11,370 nt of DNA from UBA3839 sp963627995 (GCA_963627995.1 CAVGCV010000036.1:1-11370), one strand, 5' to 3'. Numbered from the stretch's first letter, positions 1-6,600 are shown. Program-made: numbers and translations. Notes: generated by a model from the letters alone, not told the origin.

Positions 1-85
1 CCACCTCTTCCCATCCCGAACAGAGAAGTTAAGCCCGCGCGCGCCGATGGTACTGCGCCGCAATGCGGGAGAGTAGGTCGCCGCC
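1..85 (+). rRNA. rrf: 5S ribosomal RNA, 3' portion (5' end outside window)
   Basis: This is the 3' part of a 5S rRNA gene, the small RNA of the large ribosomal subunit. The conserved loop region is visible (ccgaacagagaagttaag at about 15-32), followed by the cgccgatggtactgc segment and the gcgggagagtaggtcgccgcc type 3' end typical of Bacteroidales. The first roughly 25-30 nucleotides, including the 5' strand of the closing helix, lie upstream of the window. The exact 3' end is uncertain by a few bases. It would normally be the last gene of a 16S-23S-5S operon, and the terminator just after it fits that. Confidence 0.95.
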
Positions 86-98
86 CTCTTTTTTCCGG

Positions 99-141
99 AG
101 CCCCCGGAGCCCCCCGCGCGGGGTCTCCGGGGGCTTTTTTT
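99..141 (+). terminator. Intrinsic terminator of the rRNA operon
   Basis: A perfect 11-bp stem (99-109 with 125-135) continues as four G-C pairs (110-113 with 120-123) past one bulged T at 124. The loop is six bases, and T residues run from 135 to 141. It starts about 14 bases after the 5S 3' end, so it very probably ends the rRNA transcript. Confidence 0.92.
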
Positions 142-229
142 CGTTTTTACTCCCTTACTTACTTCCTTTTCTTCCCTCCGTTTTCTCTTATTTCTTTGCT
201 GTTTGGATGCTGTTGGGATTGCAATAAGG

Positions 230-262
230 GAGGGCGGAGATGATGCCATTCACTCCGCCCTC
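230..262 (-). terminator. Possible terminator of the fabD-amylase unit (weak)
   Basis: A perfect 10-bp GC-rich inverted repeat (230-239 with 253-262, 13-base loop) lies about 78 bp beyond the amylase stop codon and between two convergent transcripts. Neither side has a good U-tract: the minus strand continues CCCTTATTGC and the plus strand has only three Ts. It could act in either direction or be unrelated to termination. The rest of 142-339 shows nothing recognisable beyond pyrimidine-rich plus-strand sequence. Confidence 0.4.
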
Positions 263-339
263 TTTGTGCTAAAATCGAAAGGGGAATCCCTGCGTTACTT
301 CATCGCTACTCTCACGATTTACTTCCCATCGAAAACAAA

Positions 340-2031
340 TTAAGTTAGAGAGAGTTTCAGAACGCATCCGCTCCATGCGGGGAGTGCAACTTCAATGGTT
401 TCGTTAGGAGCTAATGCAACCATTATCGATTGGTTTGTCAGCAAGTCGGTTGCAACAAACGTCTTACCTTGTGGTAGGTTGAGGTGGTCGAAAGCGTGTG
501 CAGGAATGCGTATTCTGGGGCGGGAAGCCGCATCGTCGAAGTTCGCGGCGACGATAATGAGCTCATCGTCAGCTTTCCGTAAAAAAGCATACTGGCGGTC
601 TTCGTTCATCGTTCCGTTTCCGTAGTTGGCATACATCACATCGAAGAACATCCCCTCGCGAATTGCTTTCTCTTGGTTGCAAAGATTTAGGACTTTTGTA
701 TAAAATGCTTGGAGTTCTTTCTCTTCTTTTGTCAACTGCTTGCCATCGAACTTGCCTCCGTTTCGCCAGCGTCGGATGGCATCAATCGTCCAATAATCAA
801 AAATTGTAGTGCGGCCGTCGCGTCCGCTGAATCCCTCCGTGTCCATTCCACATTCGCCAAGCTCCTGTCCGAAATACACCATCATCGGATTGCAACGCAT
901 GAGGGCAGATACCAGTAATGCCGGCTTTCCCTTTTGGGCACTTCCTGCAAAAAAGTCAGACGCGATGCGCTGCTCGTCGTGGTTTTCCAAAAAGTTAAGC
1001 ATTTGGTCATGGATGTCGTCCACTGTTTGCCAGCTTCCTGTAATGCTTTTTGCGGTATTGCCACCGACGACGCTGCGGAGAGTGTCATATAGTCCTACTT
1101 TGTCATACAAATAATCGAAATGCCCTTGATGGAGGTAATTTCTGTATTCATTCGGATTATAGACTTCCGCTATAAATAGGATGTTCGGGCTTTCAGCCTT
1201 TACCTGTGGAATGGCCCATCCCCAAAATGCGCAAGGAACCATCTCCGCCATGTCGCAGCGGAATCCGTCAATCCCTTTTCTTGCCCAGTATTTCAGGATG
1301 TCGAGCATCTTTGCCCATGTGCTGGGGATTGGGTCGAAATGACAGGCGTGCCCCCATTCGTAGTCAATGCCGTAGTTGAGCTTGATGGTCTCGTACCAGT
1401 CGCTTGTTCCTGGACTGGCATTGAAACAGTCGTTCCCCGTTGCTTTCGCCGGCATTTCCACATAGCTTTCCCCATTCGCGTCTTCTAAGCAAAATTGCGG
1501 AGCGAACGGCTGATTCTCGATGTAATAAAAGTTGTTGTCCGGAGCGAACCGCATCTGCGTGTCGTCATCTTCCCCGAGGTCCCTGGTGCCTGTTGGCTTT
1601 GCATCGGATTGATACTGGCGTGCCACATGATTGGGGACGAAGTCGATAATCATTTTCAGCCCGGCCTTGTGTGTGCGTTTCACAAGGTTCTCGAACTCTT
1701 TCATTCGGTTCGGCACTTGCTGCGCCAAGTCGGGGTCGATGTCATAGTAGTCCTTGATGGCATAGGGACTGCCCGCGCGGCCTTTCACGATGGCCGGATG
1801 GTCGCGGCGGATGCCAAAGGCGGAGTAGTCGCTCTGTGTGGCGTGTTCGATGATTCCCGTGTACCAGATGTGGGTGGCGCCGAGTTTCTTGATTTCCCCA
1901 AGAGCCCTTGCCGTAAAGTCGGCCATTTTTCCACAGCCGTTCTCTTCGGGCGAGCCCCAAGGCTTGCAGTCCTTGGCGCTCGCTCCGAAGAGGCGGGTGA
2001 AAACTTGGTAGATAATAATCTTTTCGCGCAT
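340..2031 (-). CDS. GH13 alpha-amylase family glycosidase, cytoplasmic
   Basis: A 563-residue glycoside hydrolase family 13 enzyme, expected to cleave alpha-glucosidic bonds in starch, glycogen or maltodextrins. The exact substrate cannot be read from the sequence. All four GH13 regions are present: DFVPNH (130-135), GFRCDMAE with the nucleophile Asp260, the FIAEV strand with acid/base Glu289, and FLENHDE with His351-Asp352. A C-terminal beta-domain follows (about 450-563). There is no signal peptide, so it should act in the cytoplasm, perhaps on stored glycogen or imported oligosaccharides. I chose the ATG at 2029-2031 (MREKIIIYQVFTRLFG) because the family begins with this strand. The upstream ATG at 2061 would add ten unrelated residues and overlap fabD. 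The fabD stop is only 7 bp upstream, so the two are probably cotranscribed. Base composition falls toward the 3' end, unlike the neighbours. Confidence 0.9.
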   Translation of the reverse strand: MREKIIIYQVFTRLFGASAKDCKPWGSPEENGCGKMADFTARALGEIKKLGATHIWYTGIIEHATQSDYSAFGIRRDHPAIVKGRAGSPYAIKDYYDIDPDLAQQVPNRMKEFENLVKRTHKAGLKMIIDFVPNHVARQYQSDAKPTGTRDLGEDDDTQMRFAPDNNFYYIENQPFAPQFCLEDANGESYVEMPAKATGNDCFNASPGTSDWYETIKLNYGIDYEWGHACHFDPIPSTWAKMLDILKYWARKGIDGFRCDMAEMVPCAFWGWAIPQVKAESPNILFIAEVYNPNEYRNYLHQGHFDYLYDKVGLYDTLRSVVGGNTAKSITGSWQTVDDIHDQMLNFLENHDEQRIASDFFAGSAQKGKPALLVSALMRCNPMMVYFGQELGECGMDTEGFSGRDGRTTIFDYWTIDAIRRWRNGGKFDGKQLTKEEKELQAFYTKVLNLCNQEKAIREGMFFDVMYANYGNGTMNEDRQYAFLRKADDELIIVAANFDDAASRPRIRIPAHAFDHLNLPQGKTFVATDLLTNQSIMVALAPNETIEVALPAWSGCVLKLSLT

Positions 2032-2038
2032 GGGTCGG

Positions 2039-2935
2039 TTAGTCGATGCCGTGTGCAACAACCGCGTCGTTCCCCTTTGCGATTTTCACAATCAGTCCCT
2101 GCAGCACCTTGCCCGGGCCGCATTCCGTGAAGTCGGTCGCTCCGTCGGCAATCATGTTCTGCGTTTCGAGCGTCCAGCGCACGGGTGCCGTGAGCTGTGC
2201 AATGAGGTTCTGCTTGATTTCTTCGGGGTTTGTATGAGCCTTTCCGTCCACATTCTGATAAACGGGGCATTTGGGCGTATGGAACTCCGTTTCCTCGATG
2301 GCCGCTTGAAGCTCGTCCTTGGCGGGCTGCATGAGCGGCGAGTGGAATGCGCCGCCCACCTTCAGCGGCAGTGCGCGCTTTGCGCCGGCTGCTTTCAATT
2401 TTTCGCAGGCCTGGTTGATGGCGTCGATGTTTCCCGAAATCACCACCTGTCCGGGACAGTTGTAGTTGGCCGGAACGACGATGTTGCCGGGCTCGGACAC
2501 TTCGGAGCAGACGGCCTCGATGGTCTCGTCGGGAAGGGCGATGATGGCGGCCATGGTCGATGGTGTTGCCTCGCACGCTTTCTGCATGGCTTGTGCGCGG
2601 TGGCTGACGAGCTTCAGCCCGTCCTCGAAGCTGAGCGCCCCTGCGGCAACAAGTGCGGAAAATTCGCCGAGAGAGTGTCCGGCGGTCATCTCGGGCTGGA
2701 ACGCGTCGCCCATGCAGAGCGCCGAAATCACCGAGTGGAGGAACACGGCCGGCTGCGTCACCTTTGTCTGGCGAAGTTCCTCGTCCGTTCCCTCGAACAT
2801 GATTTTCGTGATGTCAAAGCCAAGAATCTCGTTGGCCTTGTCGAACAGATCCTTTGCAACGGGGTTGCTTTCGTACAAGTCCTTGCCCATACCCGAGAAC
2901 TGCGCCCCCTGGCCGGGGAATACAAATGCTTTCAT
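2039..2935 (-). CDS. fabD: Malonyl-CoA:ACP transacylase FabD
   Basis: This enzyme transfers malonyl from CoA to acyl carrier protein, supplying the extender unit for type II fatty acid synthesis in the cytoplasm. The 298 residues match the usual FabD length of about 300. Visible signatures are PGQGAQ (7-12), the nucleophile elbow GHSLGE with Ser88, HRAQAMQ with Arg113 (carboxylate binding), GGAFHSPLM with catalytic His198, the VYQNVDG and LTAPVRW segments, and ECGPGKVLQGL near the C-terminus. The ATG at 2933-2935 gives the family N-terminus MKAFVFPGQGAQ. An in-frame ATG at 3001 would add 22 unlikely residues and run across the 5' leader. A promoter-like sequence lies about 86 bp upstream. The amylase gene follows after 7 bp. 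An alternative identity is very unlikely. Confidence 0.97.
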   Translation of the reverse strand: MKAFVFPGQGAQFSGMGKDLYESNPVAKDLFDKANEILGFDITKIMFEGTDEELRQTKVTQPAVFLHSVISALCMGDAFQPEMTAGHSLGEFSALVAAGALSFEDGLKLVSHRAQAMQKACEATPSTMAAIIALPDETIEAVCSEVSEPGNIVVPANYNCPGQVVISGNIDAINQACEKLKAAGAKRALPLKVGGAFHSPLMQPAKDELQAAIEETEFHTPKCPVYQNVDGKAHTNPEEIKQNLIAQLTAPVRWTLETQNMIADGATDFTECGPGKVLQGLIVKIAKGNDAVVAHGID

Positions 2936-2993
2936 AAGAGTGCGATGAATAAAGATGTTTGATGTTTCGGATTCTCCATGGAAAAAGAATCCC

Positions 2994-3012
2994 ATCCGCA
3001 ACGGGTGCGGAT
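2994..3012 (-). other. Hairpin in the fabD 5' leader
   Basis: A perfect 7-bp inverted repeat (ATCCGCA at 2994-3000, TGCGGAT at 3006-3012, five-base loop) falls within the first bases of the leader predicted from the promoter at 3021-3051. It could stabilise the 5' end of the mRNA or be an operator. No protein partner can be inferred. Confidence 0.35.
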
Positions 3013-3020
3013 ACGACGTG

Positions 3021-3051
3021 CAAAATTACGAAAAATCCGTGGAAAGAGAAA
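3021..3051 (-). promoter_or_regulatory. Candidate fabD promoter (Bacteroidetes type)
   Basis: The minus strand carries TAATTTTG (3028-3021), an exact match to the Bacteroidetes -7 element TAnnTTTG. TTTC (3051-3048) sits 19 bp upstream as an imperfect -33 element (consensus TTTG). This would place the transcription start near 3014 and give a leader of about 80 bases. The match is by eye and no start site has been measured. Confidence 0.6.
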
Positions 3052-3145
3052 CTGCCGCTTCCTTTTTAGGCGTGAGGCCGGTGATTGCTCCTCGTGCGGA
3101 GACTTTTTTGCGCAACGGGCGTAGGGCCGCGTGACGGAACACAAG

Positions 3146-3184
3146 GGGGCGGAGGGGCGGACGCAGTGTCCGCTCCTCCGCCCC
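3146..3184 (-). terminator. GC-rich hairpin after the Na/Pi cotransporter gene
   Basis: A 17-bp inverted repeat with one G.U pair (3146-3162 with 3168-3184) and a five-base loop begins 27 bp beyond the transporter stop codon. On the minus strand it is followed by CTTGTGTTCC, a poor U-tract. Its position between a gene end and the fabD promoter argues for a terminator. Confidence 0.65.
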
Positions 3185-3210
3185 GGTGCTTTTGGGGTGT
3201 GTTGCGCTGC

Positions 3211-4944
3211 CTATTCTCCGAGGCGCGCCTCCACCACGTTCACCACGTAGTCGCCCAGTTTCTCGCATTCGCTCACGATGTCGATGTAGGTCGTGCCGAT
3301 GGCGTAGCCGTAGTGGTGCTCGTTCACGTCCTCGATGTTCTGCTGCTTCAGCCGGCCCCGCAGGTTGTTGATTTCTTCCTCTATTTGCAGCGTCCGCTTC
3401 ATGGTGAAATCCTCCTTGCGCCCGTGGATTGTCGCGTTCATCTGCGTGAGGCTTTCGTCGGCCAAGTGCATGATCTGTTCGATGTTGCCATACTGCTTTT
3501 TCGTGAAGTCCTCTCCCAGCTCGTTGCGGCGGTTGAGCGAGCGCGCGATGTTGTAGCAGGCGTCGCCGATGCTTTCAATCTCGCTGATTTCGCGCATCAT
3601 GGCGCGGATTTTCCCCTTGGTCTCGTCGGACAGGTGCTCGTCGCTCACTTTTTCCAGGTAGTGCGCAATCTCAATCTCCATGCGGTCGGCAATGCCCTCG
3701 TATTTTTCGATGCGGCTGTAGATTTTCACCGCGTTGTCGCCGTCTTTTTCATGCAGCAGCGACATCACCATCCCGAACATCCGCTGGATGCGGCGGGCGA
3801 ATTGGGCGATTTCCTTCTGTGCCTGGAGCACCGATATCTCGGGCGTCTGCATCAGGCCGCCGTCGATGTACTGGAGGCGCATCGGCTCTTCCTCCGCTTC
3901 CTCGCCTCCGCCTTTTTTCTTGTCCTTCACAATGCGGCAAATCAGCTTCTCTATTTGCGGGATGAACCAAATGAGGAGGGCTGTGTTCGACACGTTGAAG
4001 CAAGTGTGGAACGTGGCCAGCACCACGTTCAGCTTGGCCGCGTTGGCCAAAAACGCCGTTGCCCCCGCAGCCTCTTTCGTCATCTCCGTGTCGTAGCCCA
4101 CGAGGTGGCACACCGTGTTGACGAACGGGTAGAAGATGGTCAGTATCCAGCACACGCCGAAGATGTTGAAGAACATGTGGGCAAAGGCCGCGCGCCGGGC
4201 CTGGGTGCTGGCCGTGAGCGACACGATTACCGACGTCACCGTCGTTCCGATGTTCTCGCCCATCACGAGCGCGATGCCTTGGTAGATGGGCAGCGCGCCG
4301 CTTGAGCAGAGAATCATCGTGATGGCCATCACGGCGGCCGACGACTGCACGCACATGGTCAGTACGCCGCCCGTCACCAGGAAGATGAGGGTCGTCCAAA
4401 AGCTGTTGGGGTCAAAACTGGAAAAGAAGCTCAACACGGTTTCGTTCTCGCCCAGGTTCATGCTGATGCTCGTCTGGCGGAGCGTGCCCAAACCGAGGAA
4501 CATGAGCGCAATGCCGAAGAGGAAATCGCCCATGTTCTTCTGCCGCTTCCTATAGATAAGAATAATGGCCAGTACGAATACTGGCCACACGAAGTCGGTG
4601 ATGTTGAAGGAGAAGCCTGCCGACATGATCCATGCCGTTAGCGTGGTGCCGATGTTGGCGCCCATGATGATGGAGATGGCCTGCGCCAGCGTCAGCAGTC
4701 CGGCGTTGACGAACGAGACGGTCATGACGGTCGTGGCCGTGGAGCTTTGCGCGGCGGCCGTGACGAATACGCCCGACAGCATGCCCGTGAAGCGGTTGGT
4801 GGTCATCCGCCCAAGGATGTGGCGGAGCTGCGGCCCCGTCATCTTCTGCAGCGTCTCGCTGATTTGTTTCATGCCGAACATCAGCAGGGCCAGTGAGCCG
4901 AGCAGCTGGGCCGTAATCATCACGTAGCTTTGTGAGTTTTCCAT
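3211..4944 (-). CDS. Na/Pi cotransporter family protein with C-terminal PhoU-like domain
   Basis: A 577-residue inner-membrane protein of the sodium/phosphate symporter family (NptA/YjbB-like, Pfam Na_Pi_cotrans), expected to move inorganic phosphate with Na+. The membrane part (about 8-335) contains the duplicated family signature: AAAQSSTATT (QSS at 66-68) with GANIGTT (95-101), and CVQSSAAV (QSS at 200-202) with GENIGTT (229-235). A charged Lys/Glu-rich linker (340-355) leads to a helical PhoU-like domain (about 370-577). That domain has two related motifs, IGDACYNIAR (459-468) and CEKLGDYVVNVVEARLG near the end. The ATG at 4942-4944 is the only start that keeps the first hydrophobic helix. 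It appears to be a single-gene unit, with its own promoter and a hairpin downstream. Some YjbB-type relatives export phosphate, so the direction of transport is not certain. Confidence 0.92.
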   Translation of the reverse strand: MENSQSYVMITAQLLGSLALLMFGMKQISETLQKMTGPQLRHILGRMTTNRFTGMLSGVFVTAAAQSSTATTVMTVSFVNAGLLTLAQAISIIMGANIGTTLTAWIMSAGFSFNITDFVWPVFVLAIILIYRKRQKNMGDFLFGIALMFLGLGTLRQTSISMNLGENETVLSFFSSFDPNSFWTTLIFLVTGGVLTMCVQSSAAVMAITMILCSSGALPIYQGIALVMGENIGTTVTSVIVSLTASTQARRAAFAHMFFNIFGVCWILTIFYPFVNTVCHLVGYDTEMTKEAAGATAFLANAAKLNVVLATFHTCFNVSNTALLIWFIPQIEKLICRIVKDKKKGGGEEAEEEPMRLQYIDGGLMQTPEISVLQAQKEIAQFARRIQRMFGMVMSLLHEKDGDNAVKIYSRIEKYEGIADRMEIEIAHYLEKVSDEHLSDETKGKIRAMMREISEIESIGDACYNIARSLNRRNELGEDFTKKQYGNIEQIMHLADESLTQMNATIHGRKEDFTMKRTLQIEEEINNLRGRLKQQNIEDVNEHHYGYAIGTTYIDIVSECEKLGDYVVNVVEARLGE

Positions 4945-4986
4945 ACGTTGTTTTTGTGCGTAAGCGTGGTGTTTTAATAATTGTTA

Positions 4987-5019
4987 CAAATGTATGAAAA
5001 TTCCAGCATATTGCACAAA
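4987..5019 (-). promoter_or_regulatory. Candidate promoter of the Na/Pi cotransporter gene
   Basis: The minus strand has TACATTTG (4994-4987), an exact TAnnTTTG -7 element. TTTG (5019-5016) lies 21 bp upstream, slightly longer than the usual spacing. The predicted start is near 4980, giving a leader of about 35 bases. The surroundings are strikingly AT-rich compared with the flanking genes. Confidence 0.6.
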
Positions 5020-5027
5020 TTTAACAT

Positions 5028-5046
5028 TGTTACAATTCTGTTACAA
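5028..5046 (-). promoter_or_regulatory. PHO-box-like direct repeat
   Basis: On the minus strand TTGTAACA occurs twice (5046-5039 and 5035-5028) with an 11-bp period. This is the geometry of PhoB/PhoP sites, direct repeats about one helical turn apart (E. coli core CTGTCAT, tolerating CTGTAAC). It lies just upstream of the -33 element of a phosphate transporter gene. A third copy at 4989-4982 overlaps the -7 element. The regulator is inferred from spacing, sequence similarity and gene context only. Confidence 0.45.
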
Positions 5047-5134
5047 TTTCTTCCGCGGGGCGTCGGCACCTGGCGCGGGTGCCGGAAGTGCGTCCGCCAA
5101 GGCACCGCCGGCGGCGAGGGCGCGAACAGACAGA

Positions 5135-5172
5135 AGGCCGGCAGGGATTCGTGCGCGAGTCCCTGCCGGCCT
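5135..5172 (-). terminator. Terminator hairpin after the CMD-like gene
   Basis: A 17-bp stem (5135-5151 with 5156-5172), perfect for its outer 13 bp and with one G.U pair further in, closes on a four-base loop. It begins about 28 bp beyond the stop codon at 5201. The minus strand then reads TTCTGTCTGTTC, a weak U-tract. A smaller inverted repeat follows (5064-5070 with 5078-5084). Confidence 0.65.
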
Positions 5173-5200
5173 GTGGGTTGTTGCCGTGAGCGGAGGTGTG

Positions 5201-5983
5201 TCAGATGAGCCTCTCGCTATACGCGTCGTTGACAATGTTGAGCGCGTTGAGCGAGCGCGGGAAGCCAATCCAAGGAATCATGACCGTGACGGCGGCCACC
5301 ATCTCCGCCTTTGTGATTTGCATGTTCTTGCAGCCGATGGCATGCGTCTTCAGGCGGTCGTCGCAGCCTCCGAGGGCGGCCAGCATGCAGAACGTGATGA
5401 TTTCGCGGTGCTGCAGGTCGATTCCCTTGCGCGTGTAGAACTGCCCGAAACAATAGGCGCGCATGTATTCCACGATGTGCTCCTGCCCCTTGGGCGACGT
5501 CTCCAGCATGTTCTCTGCGTTGCCCTCGCCCCAGAGCGCGTCAATCATTTCCGCGCCCTTCGCGTCGCAGTTCTCCTCCGTCGTGGTGGCCTGGTCGTCG
5601 AGGGGCAGCCGGATGTCGTTGTCGTTGAACACTTCGTTCATCACGAGCAGAAAATCAACCACGCGAGAGAATCCCAGGAAAGGGACGGCCTGGTACACGA
5701 TTTCGCGAATCTCCCGCGGCTTGATGCCCACGTTGAGCGCGGCGTCCACATACATCCTGAACTCCGTCAGCGCGTTGCATCCCATGGTCGAGGCCAGTAT
5801 GCACATCACGCGTGTCTTTTCCACGATGGGGCCGTCGGCCACCTCCAGCGTCTTGTCGAAAGCGAAGTTGTCGAAAATGGCCGTCAGCTCGGGGTCGCTC
5901 TTGAGCGTGTTCACCTTGCTGCGTGCCGAGAACAGCTTCTTTATCTCTTTGTGCGCGCGTTCTGTGATTTTGATTTCTTTCAT
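5201..5983 (-). CDS. Tandem carboxymuconolactone decarboxylase (CMD)-like protein
   Basis: A 260-residue soluble protein with two copies of the CMD/AhpD-like helical fold, at about 30-118 and 165-253. Each copy has the order [hydrophobic helix], H-or-substitute, small-residue helix, then a PFLGF or PWIGF segment (101-105, 237-241). Members of this family are decarboxylases or thiol peroxidase partners, but many have no known reaction. Neither half has the AhpD CxxC motif. Both have two cysteines at matching places (Cys61/Cys69 and Cys199/Cys207, CX7C). The conserved His is present in the second half (His214) and is Tyr78 in the first. There is no signal peptide. The ATG at 5981-5983 gives a natural start 33 bp after a -7 element. 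It appears to be transcribed alone. The domain call is firm, the function unknown. Confidence 0.85.
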   Translation of the reverse strand: MKEIKITERAHKEIKKLFSARSKVNTLKSDPELTAIFDNFAFDKTLEVADGPIVEKTRVMCILASTMGCNALTEFRMYVDAALNVGIKPREIREIVYQAVPFLGFSRVVDFLLVMNEVFNDNDIRLPLDDQATTTEENCDAKGAEMIDALWGEGNAENMLETSPKGQEHIVEYMRAYCFGQFYTRKGIDLQHREIITFCMLAALGGCDDRLKTHAIGCKNMQITKAEMVAAVTVMIPWIGFPRSLNALNIVNDAYSERLI

Positions 5984-6015
5984 GGCATATTGGGATTTTA
6001 AGGTTTCGATGAATG

Positions 6016-6047
6016 CAAAGTTAAGTAATTTTGCCGTATGAGCCTAA
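6016..6047 (-). promoter_or_regulatory. Candidate promoter of the CMD-like gene
   Basis: The minus strand reads TAACTTTG (6023-6016), an exact TAnnTTTG -7 element. TTAG (6047-6044) is a weak -33 candidate 20 bp upstream. The predicted leader is about 25 bases. The -7 match is good and the -33 match poor. Confidence 0.55.
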
Positions 6048-6291
6048 AAACAGCGTGAACAACTTTTTGCGCTGTCGCTCTTCTTTCCAGGCAAGAAGGC
6101 AATGCGGGCGACTTCCGGCAGCGTCTTGTGGCGTGGCGGTCGTCGGCTGCCTTTTTCGCCGGGGGAACACGCACGGCGGATGTTTCCGGCGGAAGCTGCG
6201 GAAACCGTTGATGCCGCCTTCTCCGCAAAAAGACCGCGTTTATTTTTGCAGAACTCGAAAGCCGATGGATTTCAGCGTGTTGCCTTTCTGT

Positions 6292-6329
6292 AAAAAAACA
6301 CTGCGGAGAAGCCCCGGAAACCTCCGCAG
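6292..6329 (-). terminator. Terminator-like hairpin with U-tract on the minus strand
   Basis: A perfect 8-bp stem (CTGCGGAG 6301-6308 with CTCCGCAG 6322-6329) is followed on the minus strand by TGTTTTTTTAC, with seven Ts at 6298-6292. It has the form of an intrinsic terminator, yet no minus-strand gene lies just upstream of it. It could end an unannotated small RNA, or act as a barrier to antisense transcription from the dapF side. Confidence 0.45.
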
Positions 6330-6434
6330 AGAAAATTCCCGCGCTCCGCAGAGGAAATATATTTTGTCCGCAGACGAAAATCTTTTTCTCTGCGGACGTT
6401 TTCAGCACGGTGTTTGAACCCTGATTCTCCGCAG
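6301..6434. repeat. Cluster of TCCGCAG/CTGCGGA repeats, partly 22-bp period
   Basis: TCCGCAG or its complement occurs at 6301, 6323, 6345, 6367, 6390 and 6428, with another CTGCGGA at 6196. Three direct copies start at 6322, 6344 and 6366, exactly 22 bp apart. Each reads like CTCCGCAGAGGAAA and then diverges. Inverted copies pair with them: 6366-6374 with 6389-6397 forms a 9-bp stem that continues for five A/T-rich pairs past a bulged C. The unit is too short and too divergent for a CRISPR array. It may be an intergenic repeat family. Confidence 0.6.
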
Positions 6435-6600
6435 CGTTTCTTTGGCTTGATTACAAAATTCATCGTTTTCTTGAACATTCGGAGCATAAGTGTAACGCTT
6501 TGGTGTCCACGGCTTGTCAAAATGAAAGGGAAAAATCCTTTTGTGATTGACAAAAAGTGAGTATTTGTGTTGATATTGTAAAAAAAATCATCAAATCGTG

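Noticed and set aside
1495..2130. 211-codon plus-strand frame over the amylase-fabD junction
   Set aside because: It runs antisense to two well-supported genes and has no domain.
2936..3001. Longer fabD starting at the ATG at 3001
   Set aside because: The extra 22 residues do not resemble any FabD N-terminus, and translation would begin inside the leader hairpin region. MKAFVFPGQGAQ is the family start.
3094..3114. Hairpin plus T6 on the plus strand as a terminator
   Set aside because: The stem is only 4 bp (CTCC/GGAG) and no plus-strand gene precedes it.
3085..4305. 406-codon open frame on the plus strand
   Set aside because: It lies antisense to the Na/Pi cotransporter. Its Val/Arg/His-rich translation has no domain, and it arises from high GC at third codon positions.
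5998..6417. Overlapping open frames of 136 (-) and 128 (+) codons in the intergenic gap
   Set aside because: Composition is Arg/Cys/Ser-rich with no domain. Both cross the repeat cluster and hairpins, and neither has a promoter of its own. The minus frame also overlaps the CMD promoter.
6301..6434. CRISPR array from the 22-bp spaced repeats
   Set aside because: The conserved unit is only about 8-10 bp, copies occur in both orientations, the remainder is not spacer-like, and there are no cas genes.
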